Below are positions 21,939 through 30,100 of a stretch of DNA of 43,323 bases, in pieces. The stretch's first letter is position 1. Every line of letters begins with the position of its first letter. The notes below the pieces were generated by a model. It was not told the origin of the DNA, searched no databases, and saw only the letters and a program-made list of their open reading frames with translations. Made by a program: the position numbers and the translations under genes. The stretch comes from a virus, in the IMG/VR virus record IMGVR_UViG_3300045119_000031, positions 1 to 43,323 of that record. The stretch is one strand, 5' to 3'.

Positions 21939-23337
21939 AGCCGTATCCCGTCGTGTTGAGGCTCATACCGGGAGCCGTCTGCAATCCCGCATCCCAGCCA
22001 TAGGGCCGTGACGTCCAGGACAGAGGCTTCGCCGCCTGCGCCTGGATCGTGGTGTATAACTGCGCCGCAGCGGGAGCCATCCCAGCCATCGGATCTTGAA
22101 CTGGGGCGAACGTCGCCGGCGTGGGCGCGGAAGCCTGCTGCTGCTGCCCGCTCTTAGCCGCTCCGCCCAGACTGCCAGCCAGTTTCTCAATCGGACTCTT
22201 GCCCTGAACGTCGTTGCCTTGGGCGTCCTTCGTTGGCTCTGGCCGGGTGAAGAGCTTCTGGACGAAATTCGGTTGCGGCGTCGTGACGCCTGGCGCATCG
22301 GGGATCGGCGGGTTGACGGTCGAGCCGTGCGCCTGCGCGGACGGATCCATCGGGCCGGGATTGGTGATCGGGTTTGTGGTCAGCGTCGTGCTGTTGGGCG
22401 CAGCCGCGGTCCCTGCGCCCATGACTGGCCGGTCCCCCCAGGCGACGGCAAATTTGTCGCCCTTCCACGGCGATATGCCGCCGGCCTTCATCTGGTCTAT
22501 CGCGAACCTGTCCGCCGCCTGCCACTGCTTGGGATCGCGCGGGTCGATGCCGGCCTTGAGCGCATCGACGCCCATGCCGTTGCGGGTGTTCAGCTGGAAG
22601 TCCCCGAAACTCCACGGCACGCCATTGGTGCGGTCGACGTAAGATCCGGCATTCGGGTTCTTCGCAGACCAGGCGCGCAACCCCTCTGCATTGGCGATCC
22701 CCACTGCCAGATCGGGATTAACCCCTATCTTTTGCGCGTAGTCGCGGATGAATTGCTCGTGGCTCTCGTTGCCGGATTGCTGGGCGGCGATGGGAGCGCG
22801 CGATCCGGTGCCGCGATTGAGGAGGTTCGCCGGTAGGTGGGACACGGTCGCAGTTGGCTGGGTGATCGAAGAGGGCACGTAGGCGTTCCACATCGCTTGA
22901 GTGTCGCCGGCGGCGTGAGCCTGACGCAGCTGCGCCAAGAGATCGGGAGCGTTCTCCAGCTTGGGCCCGAATTGCCAGTGGTTCCATTCGGTGCCGCGCG
23001 GATCGTAGGGGCTCGACAGTCCATTCGCCTGCGCGATCTGCCGCCACTTCTGCGCCGTGTCGCTGCCAGCAAGCCCGATACCCTCGACGTCGGAGGCGAG
23101 CCCATAGATATGCGAGGAGTAGCCGCCGCGGTCGTAGCGCGAATTGGTGACGTTGCCTTCGCGCTGGCCCGACATAAGCCTGACCGGCAGTCCCGCCTCG
23201 CGCGCATCCGCAATCGCGTTCGCCATCGCGATGGCAAACTGCGGATGCAGCTTCGACGTGTCGCCGGGACGATCTGGGTGATCGCTTAGGCTGTTGAGGA
23301 ATGCCCTCGCCTCATCGGGATCGGTGAACCTAGCCAC
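21928..23337 (-). CDS. Virion peptidoglycan hydrolase: M15 peptidase fused to lytic transglycosylase-like domain
   Basis: 469 residues. Residues about 25-130 form an M15 (VanY-like) peptidase: SSHIYGLASD with zinc ligands His76 and Asp83, and EWNH with catalytic Glu117 and ligand His120. Residues about 190-310 resemble a lytic transglycosylase: IGVNPDLAVGIANAEGL with likely catalytic Glu218, then PWSFGDFQLN. The rest is Pro/Gln-rich and disordered. As a late gene among internal proteins it probably cuts both peptide and glycan bonds during DNA entry. GTG start preceded by GGGGGA, overlapping the upstream gene by 8 bases. Confidence 0.85.
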   Translation of the reverse strand: MARFTDPDEARAFLNSLSDHPDRPGDTSKLHPQFAIAMANAIADAREAGLPVRLMSGQREGNVTNSRYDRGGYSSHIYGLASDVEGIGLAGSDTAQKWRQIAQANGLSSPYDPRGTEWNHWQFGPKLENAPDLLAQLRQAHAAGDTQAMWNAYVPSSITQPTATVSHLPANLLNRGTGSRAPIAAQQSGNESHEQFIRDYAQKIGVNPDLAVGIANAEGLRAWSAKNPNAGSYVDRTNGVPWSFGDFQLNTRNGMGVDALKAGIDPRDPKQWQAADRFAIDQMKAGGISPWKGDKFAVAWGDRPVMGAGTAAAPNSTTLTTNPITNPGPMDPSAQAHGSTVNPPIPDAPGVTTPQPNFVQKLFTRPEPTKDAQGNDVQGKSPIEKLAGSLGGAAKSGQQQQASAPTPATFAPVQDPMAGMAPAAAQLYTTIQAQAAKPLSWTSRPYGWDAGLQTAPGMSLNTTGYGYGS

Positions 23338-25102
23338 TCAATCCCCCAGCGACTTTAGGTCGCAGTCTGGTATTGGCGAGCGCGCCGTGGATCCCACGCG
23401 CGCCGGCTCGAGGCATAGCGGTTGCGCTGCCCATAGGCGGCATGAAGGCGTTCAGCTTCGCGATGTTGTGCCGCCCGAGATGCTCCGCCGCGGGTCCAGT
23501 CAGGACCGCTTCGCCGGGGGTCAGCATCGCGGGGACCGTGTCGCCCGAGCCGAAACCGGGGACGCGAGCCGCGCCATTGGCAAATCCGCTCTGGAAGTAG
23601 CCCATGCTGGGAGCGTTCCAGCCGGGAGGCATTGGCGGAGGCGATCCTGGCATCCCCGAGCCGCCGCCGCCCGCCATCTTTGACGCGCTGTCGCCCGCCT
23701 TGCGGATCTTGTCGGCCTGCGCGGCGCGCGCGCTGTCCCCAAACGTGTCGCCGCCCATGATCTGGTCCCCGAGCGCGGCGTCGTTCATGTCCGGGACGTC
23801 GGCGGTGCCAAAGGCGAAGTGCTGCATCTTGGGGATGCCCGCGCCGCGCGGCAGGCGCACTGGGGGCCGGAACGCCGACATCGAGGCGATCCCCTTGGCG
23901 ACGCCCTTGCTCGAGGGCGGCACGAAAGCGGCGAGCGAGGGCTGGCCGACGAAGGCAGTGCCGCCGGCATAACCCTTGATGGCGAGCTTGCCCTCCTTGC
24001 CCACTTTCCTGACGGAGGAAGGATCGACGTCCTGCACGTCCTGCGCCATCGGACCTACCACTTTCGGGTATGTCTTTGGATCGCCCTTGTAGCGGAAGGC
24101 GTGCATCTCGACCCCGGTCTTGGGATCCTTGCCGAGCTTCTCGATGTCGGTCTTCATCGACTTGTCCGACAGGGCATAGATGCTCGCCGCCGTGTCCGCG
24201 CCGCCCTTGATGATGCTCGCCCAGTCGGTGGGGGTCGTCGTCGTGGTGTTCGACTGGCCCGAGGTCGAGGTGTCGTGCGGGGTCATGCCGAGCGACGACT
24301 CGAGGACGCCGAGCTGCTGCTGCGGATAGTTGAACGCCTGATTGAACTTCGCCATCTGGGCGTTGATCTGGTTCTGCTGCTGCATCTCCTGCGCCGCGCC
24401 AGCGGACTGCAACATGCTGAAATTGGCGACGTTCGACTTGTTCATCTCGGAGCCGGTATTCGTCAGCCCCTGCGAGGCGATGATGTCCGAGTTGATCTTC
24501 GCCTGGTTGGCCTGCTGGTTCGACGTGTCCGCCGTGAGGGTGCGGTTGATGTCGCCGGTCGCCGCTGCTTGCGCCTGGGCGAAATTCGCCTGCTGCAACT
24601 GCGCGATCATCTGGCCAATGTTTTGCGCTCCCTGGGCCTGGGCGACGCCTTGCTGAATGCCCTGACGAGAGCCGCCGAATGCGCCCGCCGAGGCCGCGGC
24701 GTTGGCCTGCTGGTTCTGGCTTAGAGCGTTCTCTTGCTCCATCTTGGGGATGGTCGCGTTGATCACATCCTTTGTGTAAGGGTTCATATACGGATCGAGA
24801 TTGGTATTTGAGATCTGTCCTGCCTTGACGCTGGTCGGGGTCGCGCCGAGCGCGCCGAGGTAGCCCGCCGTCGAGGCGTTGAACTGATCGCTGCCAACAT
24901 TGCCGCTGTTCGCCGCGACGTCCCACGACTGCTGCATCTGCGGGCTGACGTCCGCGACCATCTGCCCCTGATATTGCTGCAAGGGCTGCATCGCGACGTT
25001 CTGCGCGTAAGCGTAGTTCTGCTCACCCGCCTGCGTCATCCACGCCGGGATCTGATTGATCTGGTTCGTGGTCGTGTCGGAGGTTGTGCTGCCGCCACTC
25101 AT
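23330..25102 (-). CDS. Tape-measure/internal protein with embedded S74-like domain
   Basis: 590 residues. The first 300 are Gln-, Asn- and Ala-rich helices, as in podovirus internal or tape-measure-like proteins. Around residues 310-375, ALSDKSMKTDIEKLG to HAFRYKGDP to VVGPMAQDVQDVDP matches an S74 intramolecular chaperone domain (Ser-Asp then Lys of the self-cleaving dyad). S74 domains are usually C-terminal, so the central place is unusual. The C-terminal part is Gly/Pro-rich and ends with GSGDTVPAMLTPGEAVLT, a motif common near the ends of tape-measure proteins. The ATG overlaps the previous stop (ATGA). Confidence 0.75.
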   Translation of the reverse strand: MSGGSTTSDTTTNQINQIPAWMTQAGEQNYAYAQNVAMQPLQQYQGQMVADVSPQMQQSWDVAANSGNVGSDQFNASTAGYLGALGATPTSVKAGQISNTNLDPYMNPYTKDVINATIPKMEQENALSQNQQANAAASAGAFGGSRQGIQQGVAQAQGAQNIGQMIAQLQQANFAQAQAAATGDINRTLTADTSNQQANQAKINSDIIASQGLTNTGSEMNKSNVANFSMLQSAGAAQEMQQQNQINAQMAKFNQAFNYPQQQLGVLESSLGMTPHDTSTSGQSNTTTTTPTDWASIIKGGADTAASIYALSDKSMKTDIEKLGKDPKTGVEMHAFRYKGDPKTYPKVVGPMAQDVQDVDPSSVRKVGKEGKLAIKGYAGGTAFVGQPSLAAFVPPSSKGVAKGIASMSAFRPPVRLPRGAGIPKMQHFAFGTADVPDMNDAALGDQIMGGDTFGDSARAAQADKIRKAGDSASKMAGGGGSGMPGSPPPMPPGWNAPSMGYFQSGFANGAARVPGFGSGDTVPAMLTPGEAVLTGPAAEHLGRHNIAKLNAFMPPMGSATAMPRAGARGIHGALANTRLRPKVAGGLSG

Positions 25103-25473
25103 GGGCTGATGTCCCGCTGGAAGACGTAGTTTTTCGCTTTGACTTTCCAGCCGCGGCCGCGGGCGTCATTTGCCCAGCCAACGCGGCCATAAGCGAGGAT
25201 AATGCTTGCACCTTCGCGCGCAGCAAACTCGAGAACGCGGTCGTGCAGAACGCGCGCTTCGTCAAGGTTGCCGACGACGGCAAGCACCTCGACCACCTTG
25301 GCGCGCGGATAGAGCGCAACCCGGGTGATCGCAACCGACTCGCCCTCGACAAACGACTGCATCCGGCGCGCGTAAATAGCCTCGAGGATGTCATCAACCG
25401 TGTAGAGGCCGCCCATCCGGGCGAGGACGCGCGCCAGCTTGGCGAGATAGGGATGGGGGACGTGCGCGGTCAA
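25099..25473 (-). CDS. GNAT-like small virion protein, 124 aa
   Basis: The C-terminal 75 residues follow the pattern of small acetyltransferase-like podovirus proteins: a beta strand ALYPRAKVVEVLAVVG, a helix EARVLHDRVLEFAAREGAS, a strand IILAYGR, then VGWANDARGRGWKVKAKNYVF. Similar genes occur near internal-protein genes in T7-like and P22-like phages. The acetyl-CoA binding loop is not obvious, so it may be structural rather than enzymatic. ATGA overlaps at both ends. Confidence 0.65.
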   Translation of the reverse strand: MTAHVPHPYLAKLARVLARMGGLYTVDDILEAIYARRMQSFVEGESVAITRVALYPRAKVVEVLAVVGNLDEARVLHDRVLEFAAREGASIILAYGRVGWANDARGRGWKVKAKNYVFQRDISP

Positions 25474-25763
25474 AACACCATCCTCGTCGCGCTGCCGGTC
25501 GCAACCGGCGTCGTCACCAGCGTCCCGTCGCTCTTAACCTGGAGCATGAACACCGCCGGCGACTTCCCCGGCGGCGGATCGTTGGCCTGGAGCAGGATCC
25601 CCGGCAACGCCTGCGTCCGCGGGACTTTGTCGGACAGGCTCTGCCGCGCCCAAAGCGCAAAGGTGCGCAGATAATTGGCAAGCATGGGATCAATCGTCGC
25701 CATGCCAGGAATATCTGGCGGAGCCGGAAGCAGGCGAGGGGTTTGGTGTCCGGGAGTCGGCAT
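25470..25763 (-). CDS. Small tail-associated protein, 97 aa
   Basis: A Pro-rich N-terminus, a helix (DPMLANYLRTFALWARQSLSDKV) and a beta-rich tail (AVFMLQVKSDGTLVTTPVATG). The helix plus the place next to the gp10-like gene recall small tail proteins of podoviruses, known to me only as uncharacterised. It overlaps both neighbours by a few bases. Confidence 0.68.
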   Translation of the reverse strand: MPTPGHQTPRLLPAPPDIPGMATIDPMLANYLRTFALWARQSLSDKVPRTQALPGILLQANDPPPGKSPAVFMLQVKSDGTLVTTPVATGSATRMVF

Positions 25764-27343
25764 TAGCGATCTCCCCGCGGCACGGCGTCGATCAGATGCT
25801 GCCCCACCGTCACCGCCATGATCGGCGGCGCGCTGATGTCGATGCGCAAGCGAACGTCGCGCCCCGTAGTGCGGAAGTCGACGTAGCCGTCTGGGCGCAC
25901 CGCTTGCAGCGGCGATTGCAATTCGGGAGCGCCCTTCGACCGGCTGTTGCGGTAAAATAGCGAGTAGCGCAGATTTTCGATTGCGCCCTCGACGTCGGGG
26001 ATCATCTGCTTGACGGTGATCAGTTGCGCGCCCGACGTCAGATTGAGGTCGAACGTCTCGGCAAACGGCAGCAGGGCGTTGCTGTAGGAGACGGCGTCGG
26101 GCCTCTCATGCTGGAAAGCGACGAACCCGTCCGCCATGATCGTCTCGCTGGTGAAGGACGAGGTGATCCCGGCGGAGCGCGACATGGTCCCTTGGGACCA
26201 CCATCCCTCCTTATAGTTGTAGATTATGCAACGAGTGTTATATAGCTGATTTCTCTGAGGAAAAAACCACCAAAACTCGTTGAAGGTCGCGACGTGAACG
26301 GCGCACGCTTGTTGGCGCACGGTGACGATGTCGATGTCGTCGTCGACCCAGGGACGAACCTTGCACGCAATGGGCAGGATCGTTGTGCCGTCGAACGAAA
26401 ACATCCCTTGCTGCGACATCCAGACCAGCATCGACGACGTGACGATGATGCTCTCAGGGGACCACGGAGTCGTGTTGTTGCCGAGCTCCTTGTAGTCATA
26501 GACGTAGGGTATTCCGAGGAAGCTCGACAGGTACGTTTTGTGAGTAGTCCAAAACACGATGCCGGTTTTCATCGCTTGCGCCGACACAATCGGTGACGCC
26601 GGCTCGACGTCGAGAAAACCAGCTTGGCTCGTGATGTCGGAGAAGTTCCAGCTTTGCGGGTTCTCCTGATCGCACCATCCGAAACGATGGAAACTGCCAT
26701 CCGACGTGCCGTCATTGATCATGCCGAATATCACGACAAAACGCTCTTGCGTGACCACGAACAGACGCCCAGACGGCGCAAAGCCGGTGCCAGTGTCGGT
26801 ACTCGTCACCTGGGTCATATGCGCGGGCGCGACGCCAGTGCCGCCGCCGCTGGGATCCCATTGCAAAAGCCGCCCGTCGACCGAGGTCATGGCAAGCAAA
26901 ACCTGACCGAAATTATCCAGCGTCCACGCATTCGGCAGAACGTCGAACGGCAGAGGGCCGCTACCGCCGGGACGCTCCGTCGAATAGGTGCCTTCCGAAT
27001 AGAGACCGTCGCTGTAACCGCCGACGCCGGGGACCGGCGGCGAGGACATGCCGCCTACCGGCGTGATGTCCGTCAGCACTCCGCCGACGTCAACGTAGAC
27101 GTTGGTTTCGCAGAGGTACGCAATATGGAACACTCCGTTTAGCGCATACCATGAATGAATGGCCCGACAGCGGGAGGCGAACGGGAAGGCGTAATTGTAC
27201 TGCGCCTGGCCTCCGACTGGAGAAAGCTGTCCTTCTGTCCAACGAACAAGGTTCACCTCCGCCCAGTTGCTCGAGCGCATCTTTTTCGTCGCCGTGGCAA
27301 CGACGCCGGGAGGAATTTCGATTGGTCGAAACGGCGTACTCAT
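25763..27343 (-). CDS. P22 gp10-like tail hub/DNA stabilisation protein
   Basis: 526 residues with the repetitive beta structure of the gp10-like packaged-DNA stabilisation proteins that form the tail hub below the portal and adaptor. Seen in the sequence: WAEVNLVRWTEGQLSPVGG near the start, VTQERFVVIFG near 200, WCDQENPQSWNFSDITSQAG near 225, and WMSQQGMFSFDGTTILPIACKVRPWVDDDID near 320. These segments are typical of this family. Location next to fibre and internal-protein genes supports it. Confidence 0.85.
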   Translation of the reverse strand: MSTPFRPIEIPPGVVATATKKMRSSNWAEVNLVRWTEGQLSPVGGQAQYNYAFPFASRCRAIHSWYALNGVFHIAYLCETNVYVDVGGVLTDITPVGGMSSPPVPGVGGYSDGLYSEGTYSTERPGGSGPLPFDVLPNAWTLDNFGQVLLAMTSVDGRLLQWDPSGGGTGVAPAHMTQVTSTDTGTGFAPSGRLFVVTQERFVVIFGMINDGTSDGSFHRFGWCDQENPQSWNFSDITSQAGFLDVEPASPIVSAQAMKTGIVFWTTHKTYLSSFLGIPYVYDYKELGNNTTPWSPESIIVTSSMLVWMSQQGMFSFDGTTILPIACKVRPWVDDDIDIVTVRQQACAVHVATFNEFWWFFPQRNQLYNTRCIIYNYKEGWWSQGTMSRSAGITSSFTSETIMADGFVAFQHERPDAVSYSNALLPFAETFDLNLTSGAQLITVKQMIPDVEGAIENLRYSLFYRNSRSKGAPELQSPLQAVRPDGYVDFRTTGRDVRLRIDISAPPIMAVTVGQHLIDAVPRGDR

Positions 27344-27957
27344 AGCGCCCTGATGATGAAGTTGAGAGCCATGAAGTTGTAGGCAGTCCCGCCGTAGGCG
27401 TCGGAACCAAAGCCGTTCCCAAGTGGAGTCAGGAAGGGATTGGTAGCGTCAAGCCCGATGGGAGCCGTGGCCGTGAAATTAGGAAGTATCCCAGGCGTGA
27501 TCGTCCCGGTGTCGCCAACATAAGACGCGAGCGCGGCGGCGAGCGCAGGATAAGTCGCCGTACTGTACGACCCGCCATTGCAGATAAGCCAATTAGGCGG
27601 AACGGTCGGGCTAGGCCACATAATGATGCCGCCAATCGGGACGAGAACCGGAGAGGCCGCTGTCGGAAGATCCATCAAGCGGATGGCGTCATTGGGGTGC
27701 GTCGGCGCGGAGACTATCGAAACCGTGGGCGCAACCAGCGGCCCAGTCATCGTGCCGCCGGCCAAGGGCAACGCGGCGTTGGCGGTGTTCTGCGCCGCAA
27801 TCGCCGCAGCTTGGGCGGTCGTCACATTGGTCTGGTTGGTGAACACTACCGAGTCGATCTGATCGAGATCGGCGTTGAGCTTCACGCCCCACGTCGTCGG
27901 AGAGCCAGAAATCTCGGGCTTCACCCAGTGGAATTTTGCAGTTAGGGTATCAGCCAT
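27340..27957 (-). CDS. Tail fibre protein with collar domain, 205 aa
   Basis: The N-terminal module WVKPEISGSPTTWGVKLNADLDQIDSVV is shared with the next fibre gene and probably anchors to the tail. It is followed by a GTMTGPL segment common in fibres and a phage tail collar domain: GGIIMWPSPTVPPNWLICNGG, then SYSTATYPALAAAL, then LPNFTATAPIG. Likely a receptor-contacting or tail-tip part. Stop/start overlaps join it to both neighbours. Confidence 0.88.
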   Translation of the reverse strand: MADTLTAKFHWVKPEISGSPTTWGVKLNADLDQIDSVVFTNQTNVTTAQAAAIAAQNTANAALPLAGGTMTGPLVAPTVSIVSAPTHPNDAIRLMDLPTAASPVLVPIGGIIMWPSPTVPPNWLICNGGSYSTATYPALAAALASYVGDTGTITPGILPNFTATAPIGLDATNPFLTPLGNGFGSDAYGGTAYNFMALNFIIRAL

Positions 27958-29030
27958 TAGCGCACCCGCCTCGCCCTAATCATGCCCTGCCCGGTCGTCG
28001 AGCCGCTAATGGCGTGCGCCTGCCCGACGAGGTAAACCGTGGTCGCGCCCGCAGAGGAAAAACGGGTCGTGCTAATCGCCATCTGAACAAAGAAGAGCGC
28101 GTCCGCCGCCGTCTCGGCCAAGGCCGGATTGAAAGACGCCGTGGGCCAAGTCGCAGACGTTGTCGTCAGCGCGCCGCCCGCGTCGCTCCCCGAGTTGGTG
28201 AACCCGATAGCGATTATGGCGTCGACGTCCCAATCGCCCGCCGCCAAAGGCAACGAGGTAATGTTCCTGGGCGTGTCCTGCGGAAGCGCGACGTTGGTCG
28301 ACTGGGTGACAGACACATATTCCCCAATGTTGCCGGCGGCGGCGTTGCTGCCGTCCGTCACCGCAACCTTAGCCTGGGCTGCGTTGATGTATGCGCTTGG
28401 GTTGGTTGTGGAATATTTGCTGCTGTCGGATGGGTGGATATGATCGGAGCGCGCGAAGGTCGTTCCGACGCCGACAGTCGCCACCCCGTCCATCACCGGC
28501 GCGACCGTCGAGGGCTGCGCCCCGCTGCCGACGAGCGCATAGCCCGAGAGCGCGCTCGTCCAGTCAGTGATGTCGGTGTGGGTTAACGTGATCGCGCCGG
28601 TTCGCCCCGCGACCGACTGCACCGGCGCACCCGCCGCGGTGATGAAGTTCGACGGGTTCGACGCGGCGTACCTGGAGACGTCGACCGGATGGACGTGGTC
28701 TGAGCGCGCATAAGCCGCGCCGGTCCCCGCCGCAGCTGTCCCGTCCATGAGCGGCGTCGAGGACGAGGGCGCGGGAATGGCAGACACCGCGGCGCGCGTG
28801 GTGTCAGTCGGATGGACGTGGTCCGCCCGAGCGTAGGTCGTCCCCGTCCCTACCGCCGCGGCTCCGTCCATCGCCGGCGCGGTCGAGGAGGCCGCCGGGA
28901 TCACGCGCGTGTCGATACCGTGAACGACAGCGTCAATATTGTCGAGATCGGTATTGATCTCGGCCCCCCAGACATCGAGGTCGCCGCCGACGACCGGCTT
29001 CGTCCACCCATAATTCGTCGTAGTGGCCAT
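27957..29030 (-). CDS. Tail fibre protein with DHVHP repeats, 357 aa
   Basis: The ATG at 29030 overlaps the previous TAA; the extra upstream in-frame codons are not needed. The N-terminus (YGWTKPVVGGDLDVWGAEIN) matches the module in the collar fibre. Three repeats of MDGxAxxGxGxxxARxDHVHPxD (ending DHVHP, DHVHP and DHIHP) fall at about residues 55-190. Such His-containing repeats are typical of trimeric phage fibres and may bind metal. The C-terminal 130 residues are beta-rich (WDVDAIIAIGFTNSGSD). Likely host recognition. Confidence 0.85.
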   Translation of the reverse strand: MATTTNYGWTKPVVGGDLDVWGAEINTDLDNIDAVVHGIDTRVIPAASSTAPAMDGAAAVGTGTTYARADHVHPTDTTRAAVSAIPAPSSSTPLMDGTAAAGTGAAYARSDHVHPVDVSRYAASNPSNFITAAGAPVQSVAGRTGAITLTHTDITDWTSALSGYALVGSGAQPSTVAPVMDGVATVGVGTTFARSDHIHPSDSSKYSTTNPSAYINAAQAKVAVTDGSNAAAGNIGEYVSVTQSTNVALPQDTPRNITSLPLAAGDWDVDAIIAIGFTNSGSDAGGALTTTSATWPTASFNPALAETAADALFFVQMAISTTRFSSAGATTVYLVGQAHAISGSTTGQGMIRARRVR

Positions 29031-29482
29031 TAGACGGTCTCCAGGACGGCTGACGAGCCACAGGTGGCGGGAACCCACGTCGGCGGCGGACAGGGCCCCT
29101 CGACCCCCCAGAGCGGCCCAGAGGTCATATCGCCATGCATGACGAAGGTGAACGCGATGTCACCCGTGACCGGCTTGTCGCCCATGATCGTCGCCGCGGG
29201 GACCACGCTGGGGATCATGCCGCCAGCCAGGGAGATGGTCAGACCGAGGCTTCCGGCGAAGGCGACTTGCGGCGTCAGCCCGCCCGCCATCTCGGACACG
29301 CCGACGATGTCGCCCGTGAAAGTGATTATGGGCGCGAGAGCGCCGAAAAGATCCTGGACGCCGAGCGTTTCGAGATCGCCGCCGAAGGTGACGACCGGCG
29401 CAGTCCCGCCGGCGAGGTCATAGACGCTCGATAGGCTGTAGAGCCCTCTGCCGTATGGACCGCCGCCGAAGGGACTCGGCAT
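29030..29482 (-). CDS. Beta-repeat tail protein, 150 aa
   Basis: Starts with MPSPFGGGPYGRGLYS, then three to four imperfect repeats of about 20 residues: LAGGTAPVVTFGGDL, LFGALAPIITFTGDI, MAGGLTPQVAFAGSL, LAGGMIPSVV. Regular beta turns like these suggest a beta-helix or spacer in the tail. No known domain is certain. It begins one base after the stop of the next upstream gene. Confidence 0.72.
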   Translation of the reverse strand: MPSPFGGGPYGRGLYSLSSVYDLAGGTAPVVTFGGDLETLGVQDLFGALAPIITFTGDIVGVSEMAGGLTPQVAFAGSLGLTISLAGGMIPSVVPAATIMGDKPVTGDIAFTFVMHGDMTSGPLWGVEGPCPPPTWVPATCGSSAVLETV

Positions 29483-29483
29483 G

Positions 29484-29855
29484 TCAGTTAGCCGAGATGG
29501 TCAGGAAGCCGACGCCGAAGCGCGCGACGTCGCCCGAATTGATCGCTTTCGACGCCGTGAGCTGACCGGACCCCTGAAAGGTGCCGCCGCTCGCCGCCGT
29601 CCAGATGCCGAAATAGGAGATCGTCCCCCAAGCCGCAGTCGCGGTCGGGAAGGTGATGATCGCGCTATTGCCGGCTACGGTCGGGTTGTTGCCGGCGTTG
29701 GCGAAGGCGACTGGCCCTTGGCGCGCGTAAGCCCCGCCCGCCACCTCTCCCGAAATCCCGGTGGGACCGGGATCGGCGGTGTGGAGCGAGACGTAGGCGG
29801 AAGTGGTGAGGGGCGCGAGGACCGCGCTTTCACCCGAGGCGGAAAGTCCGGTCAT
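29484..29855 (-). CDS. Tail fibre-type protein, 123 aa
   Basis: Matches a common small phage family: AYVSLHTADPGPTGISGEVAGGAYARQ, then FPTATAAWGTISYFGIW and a beta-rich end. Members are usually annotated as tail fibre or tail proteins, with no activity shown. The ATG overlaps the previous stop (ATGA). Confidence 0.78.
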   Translation of the reverse strand: MTGLSASGESAVLAPLTTSAYVSLHTADPGPTGISGEVAGGAYARQGPVAFANAGNNPTVAGNSAIITFPTATAAWGTISYFGIWTAASGGTFQGSGQLTASKAINSGDVARFGVGFLTISAN

Positions 29856-30100
29856 TTGTGGGGCTCCAATTTTTCCAGGTTGTCCAAGCGCGCCTGGATC
29901 GCTTTGATCTCATCTTCCAGGGCCGTGAGTGAGCCGCCCGCCAGGCAAAGCTGACCGTGGATGTCGATGGTGGGAAAGAATTGCTGGCCCGCCTTGAGCG
30001 CGCCGAACGGGGCGACCGAGCCGCAGGAGTTGACGACGTTGGCCTGCTGCGCCGCCGCGGGCGTGGCCAGGAGGAGCGCGGCCAGGAATAGGCGTCTCAT
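29852..30100 (-). CDS. Secreted small protein with CGS module, 82 aa
   Basis: Signal peptide MRRLFLAALLLATPAAA followed by QQANVVNSCGS, a short segment with a second Cys (IDIHGQLCLAGG) and a short coiled coil (LTALEDEIKAIQARLDNLEKL). The N-terminal module is shared with the two genes at 30097-33326, so these are likely paralogues. The coiled coil may allow oligomerisation. Export by Sec is expected; whether it ends up in the virion or the periplasm is unknown. Confidence 0.78.
   Translation of the reverse strand: MRRLFLAALLLATPAAAQQANVVNSCGSVAPFGALKAGQQFFPTIDIHGQLCLAGGSLTALEDEIKAIQARLDNLEKLEPHK

Noticed and set aside
23355-24926. 523-codon minus-strand frame inside the tape-measure-type gene
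   Set aside because: Arg/Gly-rich, without recognisable segments, in the third-position frame of a clear gene; unlike the 2057-3025 case it has no leader and no family features.
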